A DNA stretch of 64,000 bases from Nitrincola salilacus (GTDB lineage Bacteria; Pseudomonadota; Gammaproteobacteria; Pseudomonadales; Balneatricaceae): positions 2,976,001-3,040,000 of the forward strand of contig NZ_CP176580.1 in NCBI RefSeq assembly GCF_046271865.1. Reading direction: 5' to 3'. The first letter of the stretch is position 1, and each line of letters opens with the position of its first letter. Below, one piece after another: positions 46,501 through 53,985 of the stretch. The position numbers were made by a program, and so were the translations under genes. The notes beneath the pieces were generated by a model. That model saw only the letters and a list, made by a program, of their open reading frames with translations, did no database searches and had not been told where the DNA came from.

Positions 46501-47512
46501 CAAAGCCATTCACCGCCCGCTGTCCATTGAGCATGACGGTGTTGTCACCAAATAATTCAGTGCCGTTATCGACAACACCGTTACTGTTGCGATCCCAGAC
46601 CAGCAGCCCATCGCTGGCGTCAACCCAGCCAGTCAATTGTGCAAAGCCATCGCCATTGTGATCGAAATAGACACCCTCAGTGATACCCGTGGTGCTGACG
46701 CCGTTGCCATCGAGGTCGAGGATGATGGGGGAGGATTGCTGAGCAGCAAGAAGAAACTGTGTCTTAATATTTCCAAACAGATCAATAAAAGGCGCGAGCA
46801 TTTCACCTTGCCAAAGACTCCATGCATGGCTTTCCCATATTGAAATCTTCTCTTGCAGGTCTAATCTATATTTTTCCAGATCCTTTCCAAACAGCTCTGC
46901 TTCAGTTTTCATCTTATCAAGATGATCCGAATCCAATCCAAGCTCATGACCCGCTTCAATACTCTCCAGAAGTTTGTCATATGACTCAAGGAGCTGATTC
47001 AGGCTGTCTTCGATAAGCTGAATACGCTCAAATAGACTCTGGCTAGCACTCTTCTCTTCTTTAGGCCAGTGCCTTTGGACATATCCTTCAACTCCTTTCT
47101 GAAACTCTCCCCATACCTGATCTTTGATGGCATTGGCTTCTTCAGCTGTTAATAAGGGTAGATCATTATCAGAACGATAATCTTGTTCGCTTCTAACAGC
47201 AGACTCAGCCGCAGTGTGCATTTGTCCCAGCATGATATTCGTAACAATATTGCCTTCAACATTGTTATACAATGAAGGCAGGGCCGATAAGCTGCCTGAC
47301 TGTGTAGGTGACAGGCTAAACCCTGGTCCACCAACAAAGTTGATTTCAGATACTGTTTCTCCAACCGGCCTTAACTGATCTATCCAATTGATCCCTGTTT
47401 TGCTGTAACCGGTCATATGGGCAGCAAAAGCGCTACCCATTGCATCATAATCCATAAATCCGTTTAAATAATGATTATTTAAAGACCCAACACTTCCAGC
47501 ACTACTATCCAT
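40565..47512 (-). CDS. Giant RTX calcium-binding protein, probable type I secreted toxin (full length)
   Basis: The ATG at 47512 has AAGGAG 7 bases upstream and aligns with the paralogue at 48342-49976; product 2315 residues. Domains: N-terminal module without recognised family (1-245; helical, IQLIEDSLNQLLESYDKLLE); EF-hand-like core (about 255-430: SPIILDLDGNGVS, DHNGDGFAQ, DRNSNGVVDNGTELFGD, HDTNGDGVIDANDAIW); a linker to about 650; eight RTX units of 193 residues (about 690-2180), each with glycine-rich nonapeptides (GGAGDDTLIGGEGND) and an HCBP-related segment (TIRFADGTEWD); and a C-terminus LVSAMAEFSPPSE...ASWQ of the type I secretion kind. It is the last gene of the HlyB/HlyD operon. 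Confidence 0.88.
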   Translation of the reverse strand: MDSSAGSVGSLNNHYLNGFMDYDAMGSAFAAHMTGYSKTGINWIDQLRPVGETVSEINFVGGPGFSLSPTQSGSLSALPSLYNNVEGNIVTNIMLGQMHTAAESAVRSEQDYRSDNDLPLLTAEEANAIKDQVWGEFQKGVEGYVQRHWPKEEKSASQSLFERIQLIEDSLNQLLESYDKLLESIEAGHELGLDSDHLDKMKTEAELFGKDLEKYRLDLQEKISIWESHAWSLWQGEMLAPFIDLFGNIKTQFLLAAQQSSPIILDLDGNGVSTTGITEGVYFDHNGDGFAQLTGWVDASDGLLVWDRNSNGVVDNGTELFGDNTVMLNGQRAVNGFAALAEHDTNGDGVIDANDAIWSDLRIWRDQSQDGVTREGELVTLDALGITSINLSYTDSDHVDQHGNAHKQVGSFTWADGTTGTATDVWFAVDPALTQEQDLVEVQETVVELPDLQGFGNVRSLHQAMARDESGDLQALLTQFVTETDANVRKGLMQQIIYHWTGSADVSAGSRGGLIDARKLVALEAFMGQSFRQHGSPNPRHQAAGLLEQAFSLLEKTVYDYLMTQTHFKSYYDAIDIRFDENGIAFDFSEVEAKLDELRELDGQAALDTLSELITFSKGSLSALGWSGTDKLINWLREEGLSDPDLSHISNPDVLTGSGVLRGTSANNIIIGRETDDDLHGEGGDNILMSGGGNNRFYGGTGNNLFVLGSGTDQVTSAGTGSNDIYRFGRGDGNNIIQDYGGNDRIELGEGISEEQVTLRRVTGNRSGRYTSYRDDLLLTLDTGESLLIKDVFNYQTGSIYSDRIIETIRFADGTEWDVARIRQELVRITEEGVTLHGSSSSDVIEAIGGNNVLYGGAGDDTLIGGEGNDKLYGEYGSNTLIAGGGNNQLHGGTGHNTFILGSGTDLAYSTGTSSNDIYRFGRGNGSNTLRDYGGSDRIELGEGISEEQVTLRRVTGNRSGRYTSYRDDLLLTLDTGESLLIKDVFNYQTGSIYSDRIIETIRFADGTEWDVARIRQELVRITEEGVTLHGSSSSDVIEAIGGNNVLYGGAGDDTLIGGEGNDKLYGEYGSNTLIAGGGNNQLHGGTGHNTFVLGSGTDQVTSAGTGSNDIYRFGRGDGNNIIQDYGGNDRIELGEGISEEQVTLRRVTGNRSGRYTSYRDDLLLTLDTGESLLIKDVFNYQTGSIYSDRIIETIRFADGTEWDVARIRQELVRITEEGVTLHGSSSSDVIEAIGGNNVLYGGAGDDTLIGGEGNDKLYGEYGSNTLIAGGGNNQLHGGTGHNTFILGSGTDLAYSTGTSSNDIYRFGRGNGSNTLRDYGGSDRIELGEGISEEQVTLRRVTGNRSGRYTSYRDDLLLTLDTGESLLIKDVFNYQTGSIYSDRIIETIRFADGTEWDVARIRQELVRITEEGVTLHGSSSSDVIEAIGGNNVLYGGAGDDTLIGGEGNDKLYGEYGSNTLIAGGGNNQLHGGTGHNTFILGSGTDLAYSTGTSSNDIYRFGRGNGSNTLRDYGGSDRIELGEGISEEQVTLRRVTGNRSGRYTSYRDDLLLTLDTGESLLIKDVFNYQTGSIYSDRIIETIRFADGTEWDVARIRQELVRITEEGVTLHGSSSSDVIEAIGGNNVLYGGAGDDTLIGGEGNDKLYGEYGSNTLIAGGGNNQLHGGTGHNTFVLGSGTDQATSAGTSSNDIYRFGRGNGSNTLRDYGGSDRIELGEGISEEQVTLRRVTGNRSGRYTSYRDDLLLTLDTGESLLIKDVFNYQTGSIYSDRIIETIRFADGTEWDVARIRQELVRITEEGVTLHGSSSSDVIEAIGGNNVLYGGAGDDTLIGGEGNDKLYGEYGSNTLIAGGGNNQLHGGTGHNTFVLGSGTDQATSAGTSSNDIYRFGRGNGSNTLRDYGGSDRIELGEGISEEQVTLRRVTGNRSGRYTSYRDDLLLTLDTGEILLIKDVFNYQTGSIYSDRIIETIRFADGTEWDVARIRQELVRITEEGVTLHGSSSSDVIEAIGGNNVLYGGAGDDTLIGGEGNDKLYGEYGSNTLIAGGGNNQLHGGTGHNTFVLGSGTDQATSAGTSSNDIYRFGRGNGSNTLRDYGGNDRIELGEGISEEQVTLRRVTGNRSGRYTSYRDDLLLTLDTGESLLIKDVFHYQTGAIYADRIIETIRFADGTEWGLEQIKEELVKIKTPAATVTDSINPGDDTYTAGLNTSNLSIDDHGGEDTLEFNDNIASDGLWFSRSGADLLVDVLASDTRITIQNWYKDEQYQIEEFKAADGKVLMNNQVEALVSAMAEFSPPSEHSATIPESYRDSLSSVITASWQ
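40980..45400 (-). repeat. 579-bp tandem repeat array inside the RTX gene (about 7.6 units)
   Basis: Period 579 bp (193 codons), nearly identical at DNA level. Marker positions recur at 41394, 41973, 42552, 43131, 43710, 44289 and 44868. Units fall into three types by the segment after LGSGTD: LAYST, QATSA and QVTSA. A two-unit (1158-bp) higher-order duplication is visible, for instance the CTGGATGATGTTGTTGCC segment at about 44141 and again at about 45299. This points to recent unequal crossover. Confidence 0.95.
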
Positions 47513-47522
47513 AAAAAACTCC

Positions 47523-48338
47523 TTATTTGATTTTTCCATAAAACAACCTGACACATTCCTCAGAATACGAGAAACCTCCCATAGACCTAGCTATATAGTT
47601 CGCCCCCATAAAGAAACTTGAGTCATATACCAGAGAATAGCGCGACAAAAGTGACGTATCAATATCAATATGCTGGATATTTTTTACAACATCCAATATA
47701 CTTTCGTTAAATTTATTATCATTGCATATTGAAGAAATCATAAGCTCAAACAGAACTTGCTTATAATTTTCCATAACCTCATCCGGACTACCTATAACCC
47801 TTTCTATTTCATCTATGGTATATTCATACTTACCAGAATAAGATCCAAGCAACTTAGAGCCAGGCCCCAACACACCAAAATCATAATAAACATAATTCAA
47901 AACCACCCCACTATTTATAAAATCAACAATCGATGAGGCGATATTTTTATTGTAGTCATAATCATGATAAAATCTTTTATATCGATCAGAATTAAATTTA
48001 ATAATCAACTGCATAACTATGTACGCACCAGAAGCAAAATCCTCACCCCTATAGGTAATCGTATCTGGAAAAAATCCGGAGCGATATAAATCATACAGTG
48101 CATCTATGGATTTTATTTCAATCAGCCTAATGACAAGAAAATTTATCTTATTGACACTATCCGGTATGCACAGTGACTCACTGTCAAATTTATCGTCATC
48201 CTTAATATTTTCATACAGTTCAACCACAACTCGATTAAATTTATCATCCGGACAATCAAAAACCATATTGTCCGAGTATGCAAGGCCACTAGGTAGTAAA
48301 GCCAAGCATACTAAGATCATACTCAATAGAGCTTTCAT
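47523..48338 (-). CDS. Exported AT-rich protein, candidate immunity protein B
   Basis: A 271-residue protein with a signal peptide (about 1-21, LLSMILVCLALLPSGLA). Family unknown. It shares an almost identical first 60 and last 35 residues with the paralogue at 49987-50802, while the middle (about 65-215) has diverged. It is clearly richer in A+T than the toxin genes around it. It starts 3 bases after the stop of one truncated RTX gene and ends 10 bases before the start of the full-length one. Variable, AT-rich, exported and paired with toxins, it is a good immunity candidate; no biochemical evidence is available from sequence. Confidence 0.6.
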   Translation of the reverse strand: MKALLSMILVCLALLPSGLAYSDNMVFDCPDDKFNRVVVELYENIKDDDKFDSESLCIPDSVNKINFLVIRLIEIKSIDALYDLYRSGFFPDTITYRGEDFASGAYIVMQLIIKFNSDRYKRFYHDYDYNKNIASSIVDFINSGVVLNYVYYDFGVLGPGSKLLGSYSGKYEYTIDEIERVIGSPDEVMENYKQVLFELMISSICNDNKFNESILDVVKNIQHIDIDTSLLSRYSLVYDSSFFMGANYIARSMGGFSYSEECVRLFYGKIK

Positions 48339-48341
48339 ACT

Positions 48342-49976
48342 CTATCTCCTTACAGCATGTTTAAAATACATCAGCACCAAAGTGTTCAGCGCCATCCAGA
48401 TTGTATACATAGCCACCAGTTTTCTGGCATCAATCTCACCACCCCGACTACCAGTAGCCACCTCTGTACTGCCAGCCCAATGATAGATGATCTGCTGCAT
48501 CAAGCCTTTGCGAACATTCGCATTCGTTTCAGCCACAAACTGTGTCAACAATGCCTGCAGCTCACCACTTTCATCACGGGTCATCGCTTGATGCAGGCTG
48601 CGAACATTACCGAAACCTTGCAGATCCGGCAGTTCCACCACTGTCTCCTGCACCTCAACCAGATCCTGTTCCTGCGTCAGTGCGGGATCGACTGCAAACC
48701 AGACATCAGTGGCCGTCCCAGTGGTTCCATCTGCCCAAGTGAAGCTGCCAACTTGCTTATGTGCATTACCATGCTGATCCACATGATCTGAGTCGGTGTA
48801 ACTAAGATTGATCGATGTGATACCCAAGGCATCCAGCGTGACCAACTCACCTTCACGCGTTACGCCGTCTTGTGACTGGTCACGCCAGATCCGCAGGTCT
48901 GACCAGATCGCATCGTTGGCATCAATGACTCCATCACCATTGGTGTCATGTTCAGCCAGTGCGGCAAAGCCATTCACCGCCCGCTGTCCATTGAGCATGA
49001 CGGTGTTGTCACCAAATAACTCAGTGCCGTTATCAATACTACCGTTATTGTTGCGATCCCAGACCAGCAGCCCATCATTGGCATCAACCCATCCTGTCAG
49101 TTGTGCAAAACCATCGCCGTTGTGATCGAAATAGACACCCTCAGTGATACCCGTGGTACTGACGCCGTTGCCATCAAGGTCGAGGATGATGGGGGAGGAT
49201 TGTTGAGCAGCAAGAAGAAACTGTGTCTTAATATTTCCAAACAGATCAATAAAAGGCGCGAGCATTTCACCTTGCCAAAGACTCCATGCATGGCTTTCCC
49301 ATATTGAAATCTTCTCTTGCAGGTCTAATCTATATTTTTCCAGATCCTTTCCAAACAGCTCTGCTTCAGTTTTCATCTTATCAAGATGATCCGAATCCAA
49401 TCCAAGCTCATGACCCGCTTCAATACTCTCCAGAAGTTTGTCATATGACTCAAGGAGCTGATTCAGGCTGTCTTCGATAAGCTGAATACGCTCAAATAGA
49501 CTCTGGCTAGCACTCTTCTCTTCTTTAGGCCAGTGCCTTTGGACATATCCTTCAACTCCTTTCTGAAACTCTCCCCATACCTGATCTTTGATGGCATTGG
49601 CTTCTTCAGCTGTGAGAGGGGGCAAATCATTTTTTTGACGAAAATTTTCTTCGGCAGCAACCGCAGTGGTAGCTGCATTATGCATTTGCCCCAGCATGAT
49701 ATTTGTAACAATATTACCTTCAACATTATCATACAACGAAGGCAGGGCTGATAAGCTACCTGATGCCGTAGGTGACAGGCTAAAACCAGATCCACCAATA
49801 AAGTTGATTTCAGATACTGCTTCTCCAACCGGCCTTAACTGGTCTATCCAATTGATCCCTGTTTTGCTGTAACCGGTCATATGGGCAGCAAAAGCGCTAC
49901 CCATTGCATCATAATCCATAAATCCGTTTAAATAATGATTACCTAAAGATCCAACACTTCCAGTACTGTTACCCAT
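48342..49976 (-). CDS. Truncated RTX-family protein lacking repeats and secretion signal
   Basis: A 544-residue paralogue of the giant RTX protein. The N-terminal module and EF-hand-like core are nearly identical to it, apart from a variable patch at about residues 99-124. After DARKLVA (about 522) it does not enter the RTX region but ends in a 22-residue hydrophobic tail (MYTIWMALNTLVLMYFKHAV plus RR). The same tail ends the IS-interrupted copy. In another frame the tail DNA (48361-48420) reads TGGYVYNLDGAEHFGADVF and a stop, like a real protein end. It is probably a deletion product, perhaps a donor cassette; an independent function is possible. Confidence 0.7.
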   Translation of the reverse strand: MGNSTGSVGSLGNHYLNGFMDYDAMGSAFAAHMTGYSKTGINWIDQLRPVGEAVSEINFIGGSGFSLSPTASGSLSALPSLYDNVEGNIVTNIMLGQMHNAATTAVAAEENFRQKNDLPPLTAEEANAIKDQVWGEFQKGVEGYVQRHWPKEEKSASQSLFERIQLIEDSLNQLLESYDKLLESIEAGHELGLDSDHLDKMKTEAELFGKDLEKYRLDLQEKISIWESHAWSLWQGEMLAPFIDLFGNIKTQFLLAAQQSSPIILDLDGNGVSTTGITEGVYFDHNGDGFAQLTGWVDANDGLLVWDRNNNGSIDNGTELFGDNTVMLNGQRAVNGFAALAEHDTNGDGVIDANDAIWSDLRIWRDQSQDGVTREGELVTLDALGITSINLSYTDSDHVDQHGNAHKQVGSFTWADGTTGTATDVWFAVDPALTQEQDLVEVQETVVELPDLQGFGNVRSLHQAMTRDESGELQALLTQFVAETNANVRKGLMQQIIYHWAGSTEVATGSRGGEIDARKLVAMYTIWMALNTLVLMYFKHAVRR

Positions 49977-49986
49977 AAAAACTCCC

Positions 49987-50802
49987 TTATATTATTTTTC
50001 CATAAAAAAATCTAACGCATTCTTCTGAATATGAGAACCCTCCCATGGATTTTGCTATATAGTTCGCCCCCATAAAGAAGCTTGAATCATAAACCAAGGA
50101 GTAACGTGATAAAGATGACACATCAAGATCTATATCATGAAGCTTTTCCACGACACCCAATATAGCCTTGTTAAACGTATTATCATCGCACACAGCATCA
50201 ACTATAAGCTCAAATAAACTCTTCTTATGATTCTCTACAACCCCATAAGGGTCACCTATAAGGCGCTCTATCTCATCTATAGTATACTCATACCCACCAT
50301 AATAAAATCCATTCAACTTATAATTAGACCCTAGAGCACTATAGTCATAATAAATGTGATTTAAGTTCACGCCATTATTTATAAATTTAACAATTTGTGA
50401 CACTATTTCTTTATCATAATTATAATCACGATACATCTTCTTATAGGTTGAAAATTTAAGATCAAGCGCCAGCCGCATAACAATCCATGCATCAGAATTG
50501 ATATAATTTCCTCTATAGTCAATAACATTAGAAAAAAAATCAGATTCATATAAATCAAATAGCATGTCAACAGACTTTATCTCAATTAACCTTTCAATAA
50601 GATAAGCCTTCTTATTAACTCCATCCGGTATACACAATGACTCACTATCAAACTTATCGTCATCCTTAATATTTTCATACAGTTCAACCACAACTCGATT
50701 AAATTTATCATCCGGACAATCAAAAACCATATTGTCCGAGTATGCAAGGCCACTAGGTAGTAAAGCCAAGCATACTAAGATCATACTCAATAGAGCTTTC
50801 AT
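49987..50802 (-). CDS. Exported AT-rich protein, candidate immunity protein A
   Basis: A 271-residue paralogue of the protein at 47523-48338, with the same signal peptide and same C-terminal motif (SLVYDSSFFMGANYIA.SMGG), and with a divergent middle. It starts 3 bases after the stop of the IS-interrupted toxin copy (ribosome site AAGGAG inside the toxin end) and ends 10 bases before the truncated RTX gene, whose upstream spacer is the same as that of the full-length RTX gene. The immunity-then-toxin order is repeated three times in the island. Confidence 0.6.
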   Translation of the reverse strand: MKALLSMILVCLALLPSGLAYSDNMVFDCPDDKFNRVVVELYENIKDDDKFDSESLCIPDGVNKKAYLIERLIEIKSVDMLFDLYESDFFSNVIDYRGNYINSDAWIVMRLALDLKFSTYKKMYRDYNYDKEIVSQIVKFINNGVNLNHIYYDYSALGSNYKLNGFYYGGYEYTIDEIERLIGDPYGVVENHKKSLFELIVDAVCDDNTFNKAILGVVEKLHDIDLDVSSLSRYSLVYDSSFFMGANYIAKSMGGFSYSEECVRFFYGKII

Positions 50803-50805
50803 ACT

Positions 50806-51634
50806 CTATCTCCTTACAGCATGTTTAAAATACATCAGCACCAAAGTGTTCAGCGCCATCCAGATTGTATACATAACCACCAGTTTTCTGGCATCAACTA
50901 GGCCACCTCGACTACCGGCAGACACCTCTGCACTGCCAGCCCAATGATAGATGATCTGCTGCATCAAGCCTTTACGGGCATTCGCATTCGTTTCAGTCGT
51001 AAACTGCGTCAATAACGTCTGCAGCTCGCCGTTTTCATCTCGGGCCATGGCCTGATGCAGGCTGCGGACGTTACCGAAACCTTGCAGATCCGGCAGTTCA
51101 ACCACTGTGTCCTGCACCTCAACCAGATCCTGTTCCTGCGTCAGTGCGGGATCGACTGCAAACCAGACATCAGTGGCCGTCCCAGTGGTTCCATCTGCCC
51201 AAGTGAAGCTGCCAACTTGCTTATGTGCATTACCGTGCTGATCCACATGATCTGAGTCGGTGTAACTAAGATTGATCGATGTGATACCCAAGGCATCCAG
51301 CGTGACCAACTCACCTTCACGCGTTACGCCGTCTTGTGACTGGTCACGCCAGATACGCAACTCTGACCAGATCGCATCATTGGCATCAATGACTCCGTCA
51401 CCATTGCTGTCATGTTCAGCCAGCGCTGCAAAGCCATGCACGGCATTTTGCCCGTTAAGCATGGCGGTGTTGTCGCCGAACAACTCGGTGCCGTTATCAA
51501 TAACCCCGTTATTGTTGCGATCCCAGACCAACAGCCCATCATTGGCATCAACCCAACCAGTCAATTGTGCAATGCCATCGCCGTTGTGATCGAAATAGAC
51601 ACCCTCAGTGATACCGGTGGTGGTGACGCCGTTG
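50806..51634 (-). pseudogene. 3' part of IS-interrupted RTX-family toxin gene
   Basis: It continues the frame of 53022-53551 across the IS: removal of the element and one 9-bp target copy restores DLDGNGVTTTG in frame, giving 449 residues in all. This part holds the EF-hand-like core (DHNGDGIAQ, DRNNNGVIDNG, HDSNGDGVID) and the NVRSLHQAMARDENGELQ linker. It ends, like the copy at 48342, in the hydrophobic out-of-frame tail. No RTX repeats or type I signal are present, so the gene was already truncated before or apart from the IS insertion. Confidence 0.75.
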
Positions 51635-53021
51635 GAGTTATTGTCAAATCTGGTGTTCAGCAGCCTGATCAAGCGGCGCTCCTCTGGTCGGATGTTGGCA
51701 CCTCTTCTCCATCCCTGAACTTTACTCCGGTAATGACTTTGGCAAGATAGTCAAAGCCCCGTAGTTTTCTCCATTTTCCTTCAGCACACATGCCCAGCTT
51801 GAACATCATATGCAGCATGCCCGCTCTCGACAGGCAACCTTTTGAGCGCTTGGTCCGGTGGCGTATCGTACCGAACGTTGACTCAATCGGGTTCGTCGTC
51901 CTTATGCTTTGCCAGTGCGGGGCCGGGAAGTCGAAGAAGCTCAACAGCTCTTCATGATCCTTTAGCAGACACTCAGCCACCTTAGGGTACTTTGCCTGAT
52001 ACGTTCTGATGAAGGTATCGAACGCCTTTTCAGCATCGGCTCGTGTCTCAGCCTGCCAGATATCATGCAGCGCCTGCTTGGCTTTAGGCTGACTTGACTT
52101 CGGCAGTCGATTCAAGACATTGGCCGTTTTGTGCACCCAGCAGCGCTGCTGACGTGTCGATGGGTACACGTCCTCCAGCGCTGCCCAGAACCCCATCGCG
52201 CCATCGCCTACGGCCAACTCGGGTGCATTCATCCCGCGTCCCTTGAGACTTTCCAGCACGGCTTTCCAGCTTAGTGTCGACTCGCGTGCACCATCCTCAA
52301 TGGCCAGGAAGTGCTTCTCGCCACGCTCATTGACGCCCATCACTACCAGCGCGCATAGCTTACTCTCCTCTGATCGCAGACCACTGTAGATGCCATCAGC
52401 CCAGATGTAGACCCAGCGGTCCTTATCCAGCGATCGCTTGCGCCACGCCTCATACTCATCGGCCCACTGGCGCTTCAGTCGTGACACCGTGTTGGCAGAT
52501 AGCCCCTTTGCTTCAGGCCCTACCAGAGCTGACAGCGCCTCCTCCATCTCACCAGTCGATATTCCTTTCAGGTACAACCAAGGCAGGGCAGCCTCCAGAC
52601 TCCGGGTCTTGCGAACATACGGCGGCACCAGTGCAGACCGAAAGGTCACCGCTTCACCATCCTTGCTGCGAACCTTGGGCACTTTCACTGTAACCGGGCC
52701 AATGCCGGTTTGGATCTCGCGCTCAGGCAAGTAGCCATTACGGACGATGGAGGCTCTACCATCATCCAATCGGCGATCCTGGTACGCCTCCATGAAGACA
52801 GCTAGCTCTGCCTCAATCGCTTGATGGATCAGATCCCGCGCTCCTTGGCGCAACAGATCAGATAACGGATCTCTTGTCTGATCTCGACGGGCAAACTCAA
52901 CAAGGGTATTCTTGTTCATGGCGGTGTATCTCTTCTGTTGATTCGTTTTTTGGCGATTACAAATCAACCAGATACGCCGCTTTTTTTCAACTCTTCCGAA
53001 CACCAGATTCAGTTATAACTC
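51635..53021 (-). mobile_element. IS256-family insertion sequence, 1387 bp, complete
   Basis: The ends are set by 26-bp imperfect inverted repeats (51635-51660 and 52996-53021; 20 of 26 match, common core AATCTGGTGTTC) and the 9-bp target duplication. One intact transposase gene. The element lies in the EF-hand-like core of an RTX-family toxin gene and breaks it. No second copy is visible in the window. Confidence 0.92.
51669..52919 (-). CDS. IS256-family transposase
   Basis: 416 residues from the ATG at 52919; longer readings use IS end sequence. Family features: LLRQGARDLIHQAIEAELAVFM at the N-terminus; the first catalytic Asp near WADGIYSG (about 172) and the second near LAVGDGAMGFWAAL (about 239); QQRCWVHKTANVLNRLPKS; and the catalytic Glu in TNPIESTFGTIRHRT (about 347), followed by MLHMMFKLG. 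All three DDE residues are present, so the element may be active. Confidence 0.93.
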   Translation of the reverse strand: MNKNTLVEFARRDQTRDPLSDLLRQGARDLIHQAIEAELAVFMEAYQDRRLDDGRASIVRNGYLPEREIQTGIGPVTVKVPKVRSKDGEAVTFRSALVPPYVRKTRSLEAALPWLYLKGISTGEMEEALSALVGPEAKGLSANTVSRLKRQWADEYEAWRKRSLDKDRWVYIWADGIYSGLRSEESKLCALVVMGVNERGEKHFLAIEDGARESTLSWKAVLESLKGRGMNAPELAVGDGAMGFWAALEDVYPSTRQQRCWVHKTANVLNRLPKSSQPKAKQALHDIWQAETRADAEKAFDTFIRTYQAKYPKVAECLLKDHEELLSFFDFPAPHWQSIRTTNPIESTFGTIRHRTKRSKGCLSRAGMLHMMFKLGMCAEGKWRKLRGFDYLAKVITGVKFRDGEEVPTSDQRSAA

Positions 53022-53551
53022 ACGCCGTTGCCGTCGAGATCGAAGATGATGGGGGAGGCTTGCTGTTGAGCACTGTTAAATACATTCTTGATACTATTTA
53101 TTGAGTGATAAATATTAAACCCTATGTTCTGCAATATTGGATTAAATATAAGCGTTTGTAAAAAATCCACAACAATATTATCAGGCTCCATAGCTGGCCC
53201 AATAACTTGTGGAATAACTCCAGCTTCAGCAAGGCCCGCTAATGCCCAATGCGTGCAGTTTGAACCGAAGATCAATGCGTACGGAGGAGGAAACTCACGT
53301 GTTCGATTAATATACTCCACCAAGGCATCATATTGTTGACTTGTAATAGAAAGTGGGCCACTGCTATTAGTATGAGTTAAACCATAATCGTCTTTAACAA
53401 CACCAGCACCATTCAACCCTGATGGAAGTGGATCAGCCGGGTGAAAACCCCAATAATCTGTATTACCATCAGAATCTGTAACACCTATCCAAGTATGGGC
53501 ATTAACATTATCAGTAAAAACACCCACAAAAATTTCCACTGTATACATCAC
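53022..53551 (-). pseudogene. 5' part of IS-interrupted toxin gene: permuted NlpC/P60 (LRAT-like) N-terminus
   Basis: The first 175 residues of the toxin broken by the IS; the frame hits a stop inside the element. Residues about 1-120 show the order of permuted papain-like enzymes: a His in VNAHTWIGV (about 18), and later the Cys in FGSNCTHWALAGLAEAG (about 98), similar to the NCEHF motif of LRAT/NlpC-P60-permuted proteins. An alpha-helical linker leads to SPIIFDLDGNGVS, the start of the shared EF-hand-like core. It is quite different at the N-terminus from the other two RTX proteins, so the family swaps N-terminal domains. Hydrolase or acyltransferase activity is inferred from motifs only. 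Confidence 0.65.
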
Positions 53552-53985
53552 CGTCTCCTTTCCATAGAAAAATATATAACCGGCTTAGCGCGCGAAATCA
53601 ACCTTACAACATCAGCTCTTTCTTCAACATAGAACTTCACCTCAACCGTAATTTCCATTCCATTACTATAAAAAGAACGCATACAAGTCTTTATAATTTC
53701 TTCAATCATGCCTTCATTAAGTTTATGAGTTTTAAAAACCCTTATAACAACTTTTTCCGGCGGACCACCGCCACGAAACACAAACTCTTTTCTTCTGCAG
53801 TCACTTCTATCACTACATATTTCATAAGCAACCAGCAAATCATCAATTTCTTTTACCAGCTTGACTCCGACATCTGAATATGGGTATTTCATAGCAAATG
53901 AGTCAACAGCAACCAATAAAGAAAAAATAACAACCAAAGGCTTTAATAGCATGAGAACACCAACTTTATTTATCAATTTCACCAT
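53548..53985 (-). CDS. Small exported protein, candidate immunity protein for the NlpC/P60-like toxin
   Basis: 145 residues from the ATG at 53985 (GGAG 6 bases upstream, overlapping the HlyD stop). A signal peptide (about 12-30, LLKPLVVIFSLLVAVDSFA) precedes a short basic domain with three Cys (EICSDRSDC, KTCMRSFYSN). No family recognised. Its stop overlaps the start of the toxin gene by 4 bases (ATGA). A periplasmic location would suit protection against a peptidoglycan-acting NlpC/P60 enzyme. The role is inference from position. Confidence 0.55.
   Translation of the reverse strand: MVKLINKVGVLMLLKPLVVIFSLLVAVDSFAMKYPYSDVGVKLVKEIDDLLVAYEICSDRSDCRRKEFVFRGGGPPEKVVIRVFKTHKLNEGMIEEIIKTCMRSFYSNGMEITVEVKFYVEERADVVRLISRAKPVIYFSMERRR

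Larger units (their letters stand above)
51626..53030. repeat. 9-bp target-site duplication flanking the IS
   Basis: ACGCCGTTG at 51626-51634 and again at 53022-53030, immediately outside the element ends. The length fits the 8-9 bp made by IS256-family transposition and shows that the insertion is simple and fairly recent. Confidence 0.9.

Noticed and set aside
51635..51672. Start of the 3' toxin fragment inside the IS end (TTG at 51672)
   Set aside because: It has no ribosome site of its own and overlaps the transposase stop; the piece is better read as the remainder of an interrupted gene.
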